From contig JAFQVJ010000040.1 in the NCBI GenBank assembly GCA_017408025.1, forward strand, positions 1 through 64,000: a stretch of DNA of 64,000 nucleotides, in the 5' to 3' direction. Both the position numbers and the translations under genes were made by a program. Source of the stretch: Lachnospiraceae bacterium (lineage in GTDB: Bacteria; Bacillota; Clostridia; Lachnospirales; Lachnospiraceae). Below the pieces are notes generated by a model. That model ran no database searches. It was not told the origin of the DNA and saw nothing but the letters and a program-made list of their open reading frames with translations. This document shows, piece after piece, positions 25,613 through 35,407 of this stretch (its first letter is position 1; every line of letters begins with the position of its first letter).

Positions 25613-26605
25613 CTATATGCATACTCTTCGCGCAAACTCTTTTTTTAACTCTTGTTGTCTATATACAACCTCTAGCTTTTCTACGTTCTTATCTGGAATC
25701 CATGATTTATTGCTATTATTGTATCTATTTAAGACCTTCCAGAATTTTTCCGGATATGACAACATTATTCCTAATATTTTAATTTCACTGGCACTGAGAC
25801 TTCTAATCATCTGATATTGTTCTAACATTTTACTTCCCAGTTGTACATTCCAATCATGCTTTTCCATTACTTTTCTAAGAAAAAAATACAGGTCACGAAT
25901 CTGCATGCCTTTTACACTGTGATTAAAATTCACAACTGCGATACTCGTGCTCCCCATTATAAGATTATGATAATTATATGTACCGTGGCAAATACTACAT
26001 TTCTCCCACGCATCAATCTCCATGGACTCACATCCTGACTCTTCCAGATTTTTGCATGCATCCTCTGCATAGCTATAATATTCATCGAAATGTGCCAGCA
26101 CATCATATTCAAATTGGGATTTTCTGGTTCTTTCCCTCATAAAATTTCTTACTCTTCTAAGTTCTCTGTTATGTCTTTTATACTCTTCAAGTATACTGTC
26201 ACTTTTTGGCGCCAATTTTACAATATTCTCCTCGCCCACATTCTCTGTGCACATATGAAGACACGCTAAGGTCTGTGTAGCTGACATAACATCTGCTATT
26301 TTCTTTACATCACACTCTCTCCCTTCGTACCATTGCTTTAATACATATTTTGTGCCCACCCCATCCTCTGAATATAATTTTTCTTCTGTAGTGGGCATTA
26401 AATAGTCCACCCTTTCAAATCCTACTGACCTAAGGTATTTCAATATCTCACTTTCATAAGCTATCCTTCCTTCCGTTCCAGTATATTCTGCCAACCGAAA
26501 TAGTCCCTTATCTGTCCATACAAGATAGGCACCTCTCCCTCTAACTGTCTTTTCAACCTCTATATTATATAGATTCAAAACCTCTAAACATCGGTCACTC
26601 ATCAT
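25613..26605 (-). CDS. CotS-family spore coat protein (kinase fold)
   Basis: This protein of about 330 residues is related to CotS/YutH/YsxE coat proteins, which have an aminoglycoside-phosphotransferase-like fold. It shows the N-lobe start YNIEVEKTVRGRGAYLVWTD, the hinge YVLKQWYEGREC near 92, and a catalytic-loop equivalent CHGTYNYHNLIM near 212 with VVNFNHSVKG in place of the usual acidic metal-binding motif. The usual catalytic Asp of HGD is Thr here, so activity is doubtful. Two adjacent ATGs (26605 and 26602) follow GGAGG by five and eight bases. Confidence 0.78.
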   Translation of the reverse strand: MMSDRCLEVLNLYNIEVEKTVRGRGAYLVWTDKGLFRLAEYTGTEGRIAYESEILKYLRSVGFERVDYLMPTTEEKLYSEDGVGTKYVLKQWYEGRECDVKKIADVMSATQTLACLHMCTENVGEENIVKLAPKSDSILEEYKRHNRELRRVRNFMRERTRKSQFEYDVLAHFDEYYSYAEDACKNLEESGCESMEIDAWEKCSICHGTYNYHNLIMGSTSIAVVNFNHSVKGMQIRDLYFFLRKVMEKHDWNVQLGSKMLEQYQMIRSLSASEIKILGIMLSYPEKFWKVLNRYNNSNKSWIPDKNVEKLEVVYRQQELKKEFARRVCI

Positions 26606-26682
26606 TCTGTCCTCCACTTATGTTTTCCTCATACTTTACTCCTATCCTATGATTTATTTTCACAAATATAACCATTTTTTTG

Positions 26683-26711
26683 TTGTACTCGCAGTCCTTT
26701 AAGGTTATACT
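26683..26711 (+). promoter_or_regulatory. Sigma-A-type promoter of cca
   Basis: TTGTAC (26683-26688), 17-nt spacer, TATACT (26706-26711), about 60 bp ahead of the cca start. Confidence 0.6.
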
Positions 26712-26774
26712 TTATTGGTATTTAGATTTTATAAAGACACAATAAACTACTACTCAGTATAGAAGGTGAGATAT

Positions 26775-28046
26775 ATGAGTCATTTACACATAAGCATGCC
26801 AACAGATGTTTCACATATTATAAAGGTTCTTGAAGATAATGGTCACGAAGCTTACGCCGTGGGCGGCTGTGTCCGTGATGCCATAATGGGTCGAATCCCA
26901 CATGACTGGGATATCACTACATCCGCCAAACCATCTCAGGTCAAGGCTTTGTTTCGTAGAACTATAGACACTGGTATTCAGCATGGTACTGTTACTATTA
27001 TGATGGGGTCTACAGGATATGAAGTTACAACTTATAGAATAGATGGCAACTACTCAGATGGTCGCCATCCTGAGCAGGTTACTTTTACGAAAAATCTTGT
27101 AGAAGATTTAAAGAGACGTGATTTTACCATCAACGCTATGGCGTACAATGACAGAGCTGGCGTGGTTGACGAATTTGACGGTACAGGTGACTTAGAGCAC
27201 AAAATCATCCGTTGTGTTGGTGTTGCAACAGAGCGTTTCACCGAGGATGCTTTGAGAATCCTACGAGCCATACGCTTTAGTGCCCAATTAGATTTTATAA
27301 TTGCTGGCGATACAGCTGATGCCATAAAAGCACTTGCCGCAAATTTAAAAAAGATAAGTCGCGAACGCATCCAGACTGAATTGGACAAGCTTATCACTTC
27401 CAATCATCCTGACAGAATCAAGCTGGTGCAAGCATACGGATTAGCTCAATATATTTTCGACAATGCAAAGGTTATCTCCAATAGCTTTTCAGATAATTCT
27501 CCTACGATATTCCAGAATATATCTGATGTTATGGAAGCACTTCCAACCGACCACTACATGCGTTGGACAGCCATGACAATATACGAAGACGAGCCACAGT
27601 CGGTTTTAAAGGGACTAAAATTCGACAATAAAACTATAGATATATGCAAGAGACTACACGCTGTGTCAAAAGAGCACATGCCACAGACAAAGCCAGAGCT
27701 TCGACGCATGATTGTCCGCTTTGGCAAGGAGCTTTTTGATGAGTATGTTTTTACATTTGTAACCGTGCTTAATGATAAAGGATTGTACACATTATCTAGT
27801 AAAAAAGAAATTGATATAGCTCGCTCACTTTATGATGAAATTATAGCTGATAAAGATTGCATATCTATGAAAGATATGGCTATAAAGGGGGCAGACCTGA
27901 TTGCTATGGGCATGGCGCCTGGAAAGGCAATCGGAAATATCTTGGACAAACTTTTTCAAAAGGTTCTCGATGACCCATCTATAAATACTTACGAACAACT
28001 TAAAGCGTGTATAAACAAACTAGATAATTTACCTTCGATTATCTAA
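26775..28046 (+). CDS. cca: CCA tRNA nucleotidyltransferase
   Basis: This enzyme adds or repairs the 3' CCA of tRNAs (class II poly(A) polymerase/CCA family). The head domain has AVGGCVRDAIMGRIPHDWDITTSA near residues 27-50 (metal-binding DWD), then RRDFTINAMAYN near 115 and RFTEDALRILRAIRFSAQL near 155, followed by RIQTELDKLI near 200. No HD phosphohydrolase motif is clear in the C-terminal half. The start at 26775 follows AAGGTGAG; an upstream GTG at 26766 is less well placed. About 423 residues is normal. Confidence 0.93.
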   Translation: MSHLHISMPTDVSHIIKVLEDNGHEAYAVGGCVRDAIMGRIPHDWDITTSAKPSQVKALFRRTIDTGIQHGTVTIMMGSTGYEVTTYRIDGNYSDGRHPEQVTFTKNLVEDLKRRDFTINAMAYNDRAGVVDEFDGTGDLEHKIIRCVGVATERFTEDALRILRAIRFSAQLDFIIAGDTADAIKALAANLKKISRERIQTELDKLITSNHPDRIKLVQAYGLAQYIFDNAKVISNSFSDNSPTIFQNISDVMEALPTDHYMRWTAMTIYEDEPQSVLKGLKFDNKTIDICKRLHAVSKEHMPQTKPELRRMIVRFGKELFDEYVFTFVTVLNDKGLYTLSSKKEIDIARSLYDEIIADKDCISMKDMAIKGADLIAMGMAPGKAIGNILDKLFQKVLDDPSINTYEQLKACINKLDNLPSII

Positions 28047-28070
28047 CTTCCATCTGCTGTAATAACATCA

Positions 28071-28097
28071 CGAGGACTATCAGGTGTATAGTCCTCG
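28071..28097. terminator. Hairpin between cca and ytvI
   Basis: CGAGGACTA (28071-28079) pairs with TAGTCCTCG (28089-28097). It overlaps the ytvI stop region and serves convergent genes, probably in both directions. Confidence 0.7.
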
Positions 28098-29132
28098 CTC
28101 ATTTATTTTCTCTAATATCTCTCTAATTAACACAAATACCAGCGGTCCAGCTATCATTCCCAGGAAGCCAAACAGCTGATAACCAATATATATACTTATC
28201 AGTGTAGTGATAGGTGTCATGCCTATCTTCTGTCCCATAAGTCTCGGCTCCAGAAATTCCCTTGTAAGATAGCAAACAATAAAAATAACAAAGAGAATTG
28301 TCGCTTTCATATATTCACCCATAAAAATATATACTATGCTCCAAGGTATAAGTATGGTACCTGCTCCAATAAGCGGTAGCGCATCAAATACACCTATAAT
28401 AATTCCAAGGATAATATTATAATCATTTCCTACCATAGCAAGCCCTACTGCACAGATTACCGCAACTATAGACATTATGATAATCTGTGATCTGACATAA
28501 GCTTTAAGTATTTTTGATATAAGTCCCTTCAGATAAACTATCTCTTTATAAAATATATTCTTTTTACTAACTTTTTTGATTTTCTCCATATCGCGAACCA
28601 TATAAAATATAGACATTACCGTCAAAGCCACAACTATGATAACATCCATAACCGCCAAAAGTGTCTGTATAGAATTATTCATAAGTAGAGGCATTATCTT
28701 TCCCTGCCAGCTCTCTACAAAATGGTTCATACCGTCGCAGACATGGTTATACACAACGCCTCTATCCATATGGAACGAGTTTTCCATAATTCCACACACA
28801 TTTTTAAGATATCCTAAAAATTGTTCCTGGTATCTAGGCCAAACCTCCACGAAAGCCATAATCTGTCCTACTATAGCATCAAGCAAAAAATAAATACCAA
28901 CCGCCATTCCTCCTAATGCAACCACGAGAGTCAAGCCTGCTGCCGCATTTTTATGAAAATGTAATTTATCTCTTAAGAATCTCACTATGGGAGATATAAG
29001 TACAGCCAATCCGTAGGCTAATATAAATGGCCAGATGAGAGGAATAATATATTTTATAAATAAAAATGCAGCTGCTAACAGCAACAATGCTATACCAAAT
29101 AGTTCTAACTTTTTCCTCATCTGCCACACCAT
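28080..29132 (-). CDS. ytvI: AI-2E/PerM-family membrane protein, sporulation YtvI type
   Basis: This 350-residue integral membrane protein of the PerM/AI-2E family has about seven or eight helices. It has the family pattern of a first helical hairpin (residues 10-45), a helix near 62-84, a soluble stretch (about 85-155) and a C-terminal membrane block with YNIILGIIIGVFDALPLIGAG and the closing LFGFLGMIAGPLV. YtvI-type members are made in sporulating cells, which fits the other spore genes here. The ATG is seven bases after GGGAGG. The next rightward gene (RluA family) is divergent; an 11-bp inverted repeat spans the shared region. Confidence 0.82.
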   Translation of the reverse strand: MVWQMRKKLELFGIALLLLAAAFLFIKYIIPLIWPFILAYGLAVLISPIVRFLRDKLHFHKNAAAGLTLVVALGGMAVGIYFLLDAIVGQIMAFVEVWPRYQEQFLGYLKNVCGIMENSFHMDRGVVYNHVCDGMNHFVESWQGKIMPLLMNNSIQTLLAVMDVIIVVALTVMSIFYMVRDMEKIKKVSKKNIFYKEIVYLKGLISKILKAYVRSQIIIMSIVAVICAVGLAMVGNDYNIILGIIIGVFDALPLIGAGTILIPWSIVYIFMGEYMKATILFVIFIVCYLTREFLEPRLMGQKIGMTPITTLISIYIGYQLFGFLGMIAGPLVFVLIREILEKINERGLYT

Positions 29133-29301
29133 TTTCTATCCTCCCTGCATCCTATTCAACTTCATCTATCCACCATAAATTGTGTTACTAGTATAAACAT
29201 TTTGTTATAAAATATTATGGTAATTATATCTAGGATAAGTTATACTGATTTGTACATAAGCTTTTGAATAGGATATTTTTGATTAATATTAGGAGACAGA
29301 C

Positions 29302-30081
29302 ATGAAACTAGACATTTTATACGAGGACAAGGATATAATAGTATGTCACAAAGCACCTGGCGTTTCGTCCCAGACAGAACGCTCCTACGACCCAGATATG
29401 GTCAGCCTTCTGATGAATCATTTTCATAAAACAGGTGTAAAAAATCCATATGTGGGTGTTGTTCATCGATTAGATAAGCCTGTAGCTGGTGTTATAATAT
29501 ACGGAAAAAACGAGAAGGCCACAAAGCTTTTAAGTGAACAGATAACACATCATAAGTTTACAAAAAAATATAAGGCTATAGTATGTGGTGATATAAGCAA
29601 ATTAGATTCTATTTCTAAGCAAAGCTCATCTATCTCACTTGGTACAGATGGTCGTTATACCCTATTGGATCATTTACTTCGCGATGCCAAAACTAATACT
29701 TCCAGCGTTGTAGACATGACCGATCCAAAATACAGCTCAAACAAAGAGGTTAAAAAAAGTTCCTTGGAGTTCTCTGTGGAAAAGATTGTGGAGCTGACAC
29801 CCGACTGTCCTCTGTACAAGTCAGACTGCCCATATGATAATAAGCTGTGCCTCGTAGACATAGAATTATTGACGGGACGTCATCATCAGATACGCGTTCA
29901 ATTCTCCCATGCCGGGTATCCTTTGTGGGGCGATTTGAGATACTCTCCATATGCAAAGAAGTTAGGACAACGAAGGGGTGTGGCACTATGTGCATACTCC
30001 CTCACCATTAAACATCCAACTACTCATAAGGAGATGACCTTTAGCGTGGAGCCTGACAACAGCATTTTTATGCGTTTATAA
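29302..30081 (+). CDS. RluA-family pseudouridine synthase
   Basis: This 259-residue enzyme isomerises uridine to pseudouridine in rRNA or tRNA. The catalytic Asp is in VVHRLDKPVAGVIIYGK near residue 57. Other conserved blocks are KYKAIVCG near 95 and LVDIELLTGRHHQIRVQFSHAGYPLWGD near 195-215. It lacks the N-terminal S4 RNA-binding domain of RluC/RluD-type enzymes, like short RluA/TruC types, so the target base cannot be assigned. The start follows AGGAGA. A typical terminator comes right after the stop. Confidence 0.9.
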   Translation: MKLDILYEDKDIIVCHKAPGVSSQTERSYDPDMVSLLMNHFHKTGVKNPYVGVVHRLDKPVAGVIIYGKNEKATKLLSEQITHHKFTKKYKAIVCGDISKLDSISKQSSSISLGTDGRYTLLDHLLRDAKTNTSSVVDMTDPKYSSNKEVKKSSLEFSVEKIVELTPDCPLYKSDCPYDNKLCLVDIELLTGRHHQIRVQFSHAGYPLWGDLRYSPYAKKLGQRRGVALCAYSLTIKHPTTHKEMTFSVEPDNSIFMRL

Positions 30082-30084
30082 TTG

Positions 30085-30122
30085 CAAAAGAGCGATGAAG
30101 ACAAATTTCATCGCTCTTTTTT
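30085..30122 (+). terminator. Rho-independent terminator
   Basis: AAAGAGCGATGAA / TTTCATCGCTCTTT with a run of eight T follows the pseudouridine synthase gene. Confidence 0.9.
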
Positions 30123-31946
30123 TTACTCGGTGATAAGACTGAGTACACTTTTTTTCATAAATCTTCTGATTGGCAGGATAAGACTAATAATGCTATATCC
30201 CAATATAAGCATTACCAACAGCATAATATGCCCAAAAGATACAAAACAATTGATATCAAATGCCGTCTTTAATACCAGAGCCACTAAGTTGAACAATACA
30301 ATTGATATAAGTGTAGCTTTTATATTTTTTACCATACGTTCTAACATCAATTGCAACCTGACCATACGTTTTGATATACCAAATATTTGCATATATCCCA
30401 GTTCCCTTCTTCGATAATACAATTCCACTTCTATATCATTGCTTATAAATATCATACCCATAAGTCCCAGTGCAACAAACGCTACCCATATTATCTCATT
30501 GACAAAATCCAACATTTCCATCATTTCGCCAAGCTTTTCGTCCCATATAGACAACGCACCTCCGGCTATATTATTTTTAACATCCTTATATATTGCTTCA
30601 TTCTCATATATTCCTTCTACCTTAACCATTACATATGACGTATCCATAAGCTCTCCATACTGCCTTATAGATTCATATGGAATATACACCAGACAAACTG
30701 CATCAGCATTCTTATAATAGATATCACCATAGTATATCTCTGGATCAACATCTTTGTCTTCTTCAATATTTGCCACAATTCCCGTTATAGTATATTCGTA
30801 GTCCCTTATATATATTTTCTCCCCAATACGTTTCTCTATATCAGCTTCATTCTTTTTAGAAAGATAGAGTGCCATATCATAGCTTATGAGAACCTCATTT
30901 TCTGTTTTTGGAAACTTTCCATACTTAACCAAGCCCCCATAGCCTAATACACTATCCTCTTCATCAAGCAATGGATAGCAGCTATAGTTATCCTCATTCA
31001 CACAATACAAATCGTACTTCTCATATTGATAATTCCTGTAACATAATCCACTTGTATATGTGAGCTCAGACAACGAAAATACTTCCATCGGGTACTGCTC
31101 CTTGCAGTGCCTTACCGTTTCACTATAAAAATTGTTCTGTACAGAAAAGCACACCAGCATCAATGTTACAACAAATATCATTGGTAGAAGTGCAAATATA
31201 CGCAATCGCTTTTTGCTTCGCCTAAGAACCAGTGGCAGCATAACCTTCCACGAATTTTTACATTCTAGCTTTTCTTTATCATTAGTTGTATCATCGAGGC
31301 ACTCCACTACATTCTCATTTTTTTGAACCTCACTCATCACACCATAATCAAGTTGAATTATCTCATCCGCCAACTCATCGAAATAATGCTCATGGGTTGC
31401 CACTATAATGGTTCTGTTTTCGGCTCTGAGCACCGAAAATAAATTAGCAATTTCCTCTGAATTCTTTTTATCAAGAGATGCCGTAGGCTCATCTGCCAAT
31501 ATAAGCTTCGCTCCCGATAGCAGGGATCGTATTATGGATATTCTCTGTCTTTCCCCACCTGAAAGCTGTTCAGGATACTTTTCTAACAGCTTTGATACCT
31601 TTAGCTGTTCAGCATAACGTTTTATCAGTTCCTTGTTGTTATTGATATACATCAGATTCTCTTCAATAGTCAGATTCGCTATAAGCAGACTGCTCTGAAA
31701 AATATATCCAACAGAGCCTCTGATCTTTTCTCTTTCTGCTTTTGATGCCTCATTTATGCGAACCTCATCAAAAATGTACTCACCCTCATACTCATTTTCA
31801 AGCATACCCAATATATTCAGGAGTGTAGTTTTACCACAACCACTTACTCCCTTTATAACATATATTTTGTTGGGCTCAAATGTATATGTTATATCATTAA
31901 GAACTGGCTTGTTATATTCTTTTACTATATTTTTTAGTGTTATCAT
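30123..31946 (-). CDS. ATPase-permease fusion ABC transporter (MacB/FtsX-like), second of pair
   Basis: This 607-residue protein has an N-terminal ATPase (1-215): Walker A GVSGCGKTT, signature LSGGERQRISIIRSLL, Walker B LILADEPTASLD, H-loop VATHEH. A helix near residue 250, a large extracytoplasmic domain (about 275-450) and three C-terminal helices (about 465-600) follow, the MacB/FtsX permease layout. Its start overlaps the stop of the preceding fusion by 4 bp (ATGA), so the two are cotranslated and probably heterodimerise. MacB-like pairs usually move or sense peptides across one membrane. A lipoprotein and a secreted-protein gene lie upstream. Confidence 0.86.
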   Translation of the reverse strand: MITLKNIVKEYNKPVLNDITYTFEPNKIYVIKGVSGCGKTTLLNILGMLENEYEGEYIFDEVRINEASKAEREKIRGSVGYIFQSSLLIANLTIEENLMYINNNKELIKRYAEQLKVSKLLEKYPEQLSGGERQRISIIRSLLSGAKLILADEPTASLDKKNSEEIANLFSVLRAENRTIIVATHEHYFDELADEIIQLDYGVMSEVQKNENVVECLDDTTNDKEKLECKNSWKVMLPLVLRRSKKRLRIFALLPMIFVVTLMLVCFSVQNNFYSETVRHCKEQYPMEVFSLSELTYTSGLCYRNYQYEKYDLYCVNEDNYSCYPLLDEEDSVLGYGGLVKYGKFPKTENEVLISYDMALYLSKKNEADIEKRIGEKIYIRDYEYTITGIVANIEEDKDVDPEIYYGDIYYKNADAVCLVYIPYESIRQYGELMDTSYVMVKVEGIYENEAIYKDVKNNIAGGALSIWDEKLGEMMEMLDFVNEIIWVAFVALGLMGMIFISNDIEVELYYRRRELGYMQIFGISKRMVRLQLMLERMVKNIKATLISIVLFNLVALVLKTAFDINCFVSFGHIMLLVMLILGYSIISLILPIRRFMKKSVLSLITE

Positions 31947-33874
31947 ATCAAATCCCTCTGTTCCACCAGATTTTCACTTATATTACTGCTCTTTATTTTC
32001 CTAAGTAAATAAATGCCATTTACAATACCCATAGTTGCTGTTATGGCAAACATTATAAATATATTTTGCAGGTTGTATGTAAATATTTCAAATGGTATTA
32101 CCTTTATCTCTCTATTGATAATGTTAATCACAGTGCTTATAGTAAATGCCATCACACCTGATACTATAAATACTTTCAATAATTCAAAAACACTGTACAG
32201 CATCCATACCATTTTGACCTTATACGTTTTGTATCCAAGATACTGAAATACAGCAAAAATCTTTTTGTTATACATAAGCTCTGTCTTCTGTGTCTGATAA
32301 TAAAACAAAATTGCCATTGCCATCACAAAGATAGCAATAGGATAAATATATTTATTCATCATGTTAAAAACATGTACCAAGGAAAGCTCTATATATGGTT
32401 GACTAAGTATTACACCATCCATATTATCTGTTATTTCTTCATATTCATTATAAAAATCCATCATGTCATCATAAGACTCAAAGAACAGCGTATAGTGTCT
32501 AACACCCCCTCCTCCTTTTATACTAAAAAATTCTTTATCCTCAAGATATTTATTAGTTATGGCTGCACTGATACAATAAAGATCATCATACATCTCTTTT
32601 TCGTCAAATATACTGATACCCATATTATGTAGATATTGACGTTCTGCCTCACTAAACTCTTTCATGATACCCACAATAGTCATACTATATGTGCCGTCGT
32701 ATAATTTTATATCCATGGTCTTTCCCAACACTTCCTCCGGCGTTCCAAGTGTCATTGCCATTGCATCCGATAGAAGTATCTCATTCTCATTGGCAATATA
32801 CCTACCATGCTGTACAAAGTTATCTATATGTATATTTCCCTCATCCAAAGGAAATGACCATGGCGTTGTATCGAAATCACTCTCATATGCCATACCTGAC
32901 TGATCTACAATCATAGGTACCGATCCACAATAGCTTAAAACTATCTCTTTTATATCTTCCCGTTCATACAGACTATTTACAAAATCCATATTCTGTTCCT
33001 CAACCTGCAACTTCAACTGATTGAATCCATATATATATTCGATACTTGAATCCACTTTATTCTGTGGCGTATCCCCAAGTGATATACCTAAAAATGCCAG
33101 CATCAATACAAAACACAATCTCACTCTGGACTTCTTATTTTTAAACTTTGATTTAAACCATTTTCTGATATATCTATATACATTCTTTGCACTTGTATAA
33201 TCTTCTACCGTTTTTTCAGTATGAGATGTGTCTGCTTCAAACTCTATATCCTGCACATATTTATCCATTTTATTAAAATCAATGCACTCATCTGCATATT
33301 CCTTGGCAACTTCATCATGGGAGCTGCATATAATCAACATATCATTCTTATGCTTTTTTAGTATCTCAAATACAAGCAGCTTGTTCTCTTTATCCAATGA
33401 TGCTGTAGGTTCATCCAAGAGAATAATACGCTTATTTCTTATAAGCGAACGTATTATACATACTCTCTGTTTCTCACCACCACTAAGCTTGCCTGGATAA
33501 GAATATTTTTTATCAGACAGTCCAAACTCCTCCAGATATTTATCTATGAGTTCACTATCCGTTGTACACATTTCCAAATTATCATATACAGTTAAGTAAT
33601 CTATGAAGTTTGCATCCTGAGTTATATAATCCATAGTTGCATTAACCCTATCTGCCTTTACCTGTGCCTCATAGCAAACTCCTTCTATATATATTTTTCC
33701 TGCATCATATGGTATATGTCCCGCTAACATATTTAAAAGAGTGGTCTTTCCACTACCACTCTCTCCATACAACAGATAGAAACCATTATCTTCGAATCTA
33801 TAAGAAAAATCAGAAAGTACCTTTTGTCCTTTATATCCTTTTGAAACGCTTTTACAACATATCATTTCATCCAC
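31943..33874 (-). CDS. ATPase-permease fusion ABC transporter (MacB/FtsX-like), first of pair
   Basis: This 643-residue partner of the following fusion has Walker A GESGSGKTT near residue 38, signature LSGGEKQRVCIIRSLI, Walker B IILLDEPTASLD and H-loop CSSHDE. A linker, a helix near 250-270, an extracytoplasmic domain (about 280-500) and three C-terminal helices follow. Sequence similarity to its partner is clear in the ATPase and weak elsewhere. It begins 26 bp after the lipoprotein gene on the same strand. Together the two proteins form one MacB-like exporter or a mechanotransmission complex; the substrate is unknown. The upstream peptide/regulator pair and palindrome suggest control by the locus-2 regulator. 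Confidence 0.86.
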   Translation of the reverse strand: MDEMICCKSVSKGYKGQKVLSDFSYRFEDNGFYLLYGESGSGKTTLLNMLAGHIPYDAGKIYIEGVCYEAQVKADRVNATMDYITQDANFIDYLTVYDNLEMCTTDSELIDKYLEEFGLSDKKYSYPGKLSGGEKQRVCIIRSLIRNKRIILLDEPTASLDKENKLLVFEILKKHKNDMLIICSSHDEVAKEYADECIDFNKMDKYVQDIEFEADTSHTEKTVEDYTSAKNVYRYIRKWFKSKFKNKKSRVRLCFVLMLAFLGISLGDTPQNKVDSSIEYIYGFNQLKLQVEEQNMDFVNSLYEREDIKEIVLSYCGSVPMIVDQSGMAYESDFDTTPWSFPLDEGNIHIDNFVQHGRYIANENEILLSDAMAMTLGTPEEVLGKTMDIKLYDGTYSMTIVGIMKEFSEAERQYLHNMGISIFDEKEMYDDLYCISAAITNKYLEDKEFFSIKGGGGVRHYTLFFESYDDMMDFYNEYEEITDNMDGVILSQPYIELSLVHVFNMMNKYIYPIAIFVMAMAILFYYQTQKTELMYNKKIFAVFQYLGYKTYKVKMVWMLYSVFELLKVFIVSGVMAFTISTVINIINREIKVIPFEIFTYNLQNIFIMFAITATMGIVNGIYLLRKIKSSNISENLVEQRDLI

Positions 33875-33900
33875 CTCTTCTATCTGCCTTATGCTTTTGT

Positions 33901-34725
33901 CTAATAAGGGCTCTTCTCTAAATCCTCCAGCATATCATCTAGTCTGTCTAAATACGACGAGTCTTCCTCCATATATTTTTCTTTATCTATATCAAATAGC
34001 TGATTTGCAATAATATCTTTCTCAATATTTGACACAGCCTCTGCCAAGGCGATCTGTTCTGCATCGGCCTTACCATCACTGACCATGTCACTCATATATA
34101 TATTGCCATCATATATCAATTCAATATTCACAGCCATAATGTTTCCACGAGCCAAAAAATAACCTATCTGCCAGTGATATCCCTCCCTGACATTCTCTAC
34201 CACAATGTCAGCCTCTGGATAAGCACCATAATAACCATTTCCCAGCTTTTCACTGCTTATAGCCTCATCATATAGATTTAATATCATATTCTTATCCATG
34301 TGCTCTATCTTGACACTATCACGCTGTTCATCCGTCAGTTTGTCCAATGGTTTATTTGTATCAAAAAACTCTTCCATGTTATTAAAATCTGTTTCATAGT
34401 CGTTAAATAATGACATATATGTAATCTCTGGATAATATGAGCCTAATATTTCGCCATTCTCATCTACACAATCTATCTCATACCCTTCTATCTCTTTATA
34501 TTTCAAATTATAGGCATCATACACATAACACTCTGGAATATCCTGCCCTTTTTCATACTCACATATAAAATAATGCATCCAACCATCAGCACCCTCTAAG
34601 ATGGCTACCTTACTATCATAATTATAATCCGGTGCTTTTCTCTCCTTATTATTCTTACTACTATCCGAGCAGCCATACAGCATAATAGCAATCATCAAAA
34701 TTATAGTTATTAATTTTTTTACCAT
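33901..34725 (-). CDS. Lipoprotein of unknown function in the ABC cluster
   Basis: This 274-residue protein has a signal helix (residues 4-18) with lipobox LYGC (Cys at 19). The mature part is acidic, rich in Asp, Glu and Tyr, with no recognised domain; the C-terminal 70 residues look helical (AEQIALAEAVSNIEKDI). It lies between the secreted-protein pseudogene and the two ATPase-permease fusions on the same strand, so it is probably part of the same transcription unit and may act as a membrane-anchored partner or immunity protein. That role is a guess from context. Confidence 0.65.
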   Translation of the reverse strand: MVKKLITIILMIAIMLYGCSDSSKNNKERKAPDYNYDSKVAILEGADGWMHYFICEYEKGQDIPECYVYDAYNLKYKEIEGYEIDCVDENGEILGSYYPEITYMSLFNDYETDFNNMEEFFDTNKPLDKLTDEQRDSVKIEHMDKNMILNLYDEAISSEKLGNGYYGAYPEADIVVENVREGYHWQIGYFLARGNIMAVNIELIYDGNIYMSDMVSDGKADAEQIALAEAVSNIEKDIIANQLFDIDKEKYMEEDSSYLDRLDDMLEDLEKSPY

Positions 34726-34805
34726 CTTTTTATCCTCCGTATATATATTGTGCAGGCTATAATCAAATCTTTATATCATTCGATTATAGCCTTACTAATA
34801 ATTAT

Positions 34806-35321
34806 TTATTGCATTCCAAATTTATATTTAAAATTCCCTACTGGTGCAACAGAAAAAATAGCATCACCCGATTTTTTCTCAAGATAGTAGGTAATATAAA
34901 GCTCCGCATATTCATCGCCCTCTGCCTCTAACATTCCCTTTATATGTGATTCACCTAGGCTAACAAGAACCTTATTAAACTTTCTTTTATCATACTGTAT
35001 GTAATATGTCTTTACATGGTCGTCAGCATTATTTTCATCAAGCTCCATAAGTTTAACTTCCATATTCCTCGTCTGTTCCGAAAAGGTATTTGGCAATACA
35101 GAACCTTCAATAAAATATGCATACGCATCTTTGCCCATTGCAGTTTCTGTGTCCGCTTTAAGTCGCTGTGCTGTTGTTCGCTCCGATCAATATCCTGCAA
35201 TTGTTGCATTTGAATCCTTATAAGCAGCCATTTCTTCTCCAGCATTTACAGCCATTGTTGTTGCTACTATGCTCGTAACAAGCAAAGCTGTTGTTACCAA
35301 TTTCTTTATTGTCTTTCTCAT
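34806..35321 (-). pseudogene. Secreted protein gene interrupted by an in-frame TGA
   Basis: ATG at 35321 follows AGAGGAGG and starts a signal peptide (MRKTIKKLVTTALLVTSIVA, with a likely cut after VNA). The frame is open to codon 44, meets TGA at 35187-35189, then continues in the same frame without any other stop to 34806. That gives 171 codons in all. The downstream part (from MGKDAYAYFIEG) has well-ordered alternating strands ending FKYKFGMQ. One substitution would restore the whole frame, so this is a recent nonsense mutation, a sequencing error or an unusual recoding. The family is unrecognised. It is the first gene after the palindrome-flanked divergent promoter. Confidence 0.65.
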
Positions 35322-35379
35322 TGGTAAAACCTCCTCTTAATAGTATTTATCCCCATGTGCACAAGGTACGACATGTACT

Positions 35380-35407
35380 ATTATAACATATTTAGAATTT
35401 TCTTCAA
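35380..35407 (-). promoter_or_regulatory. Leftward promoter of the secreted-protein/ABC cluster
   Basis: Reading leftwards: TTGAAG (complement of 35402-35407), 16-nt spacer, TATAAT (complement of 35380-35385). The first three bases of the -35 box overlap the edge of the 25-bp palindrome. Confidence 0.6.

Noticed and set aside
35187..35189. TGA as a selenocysteine codon
   Set aside because: No redox motif surrounds it and I found no stem-loop of the bacterial SECIS type directly after it; a nonsense mutation is simpler.
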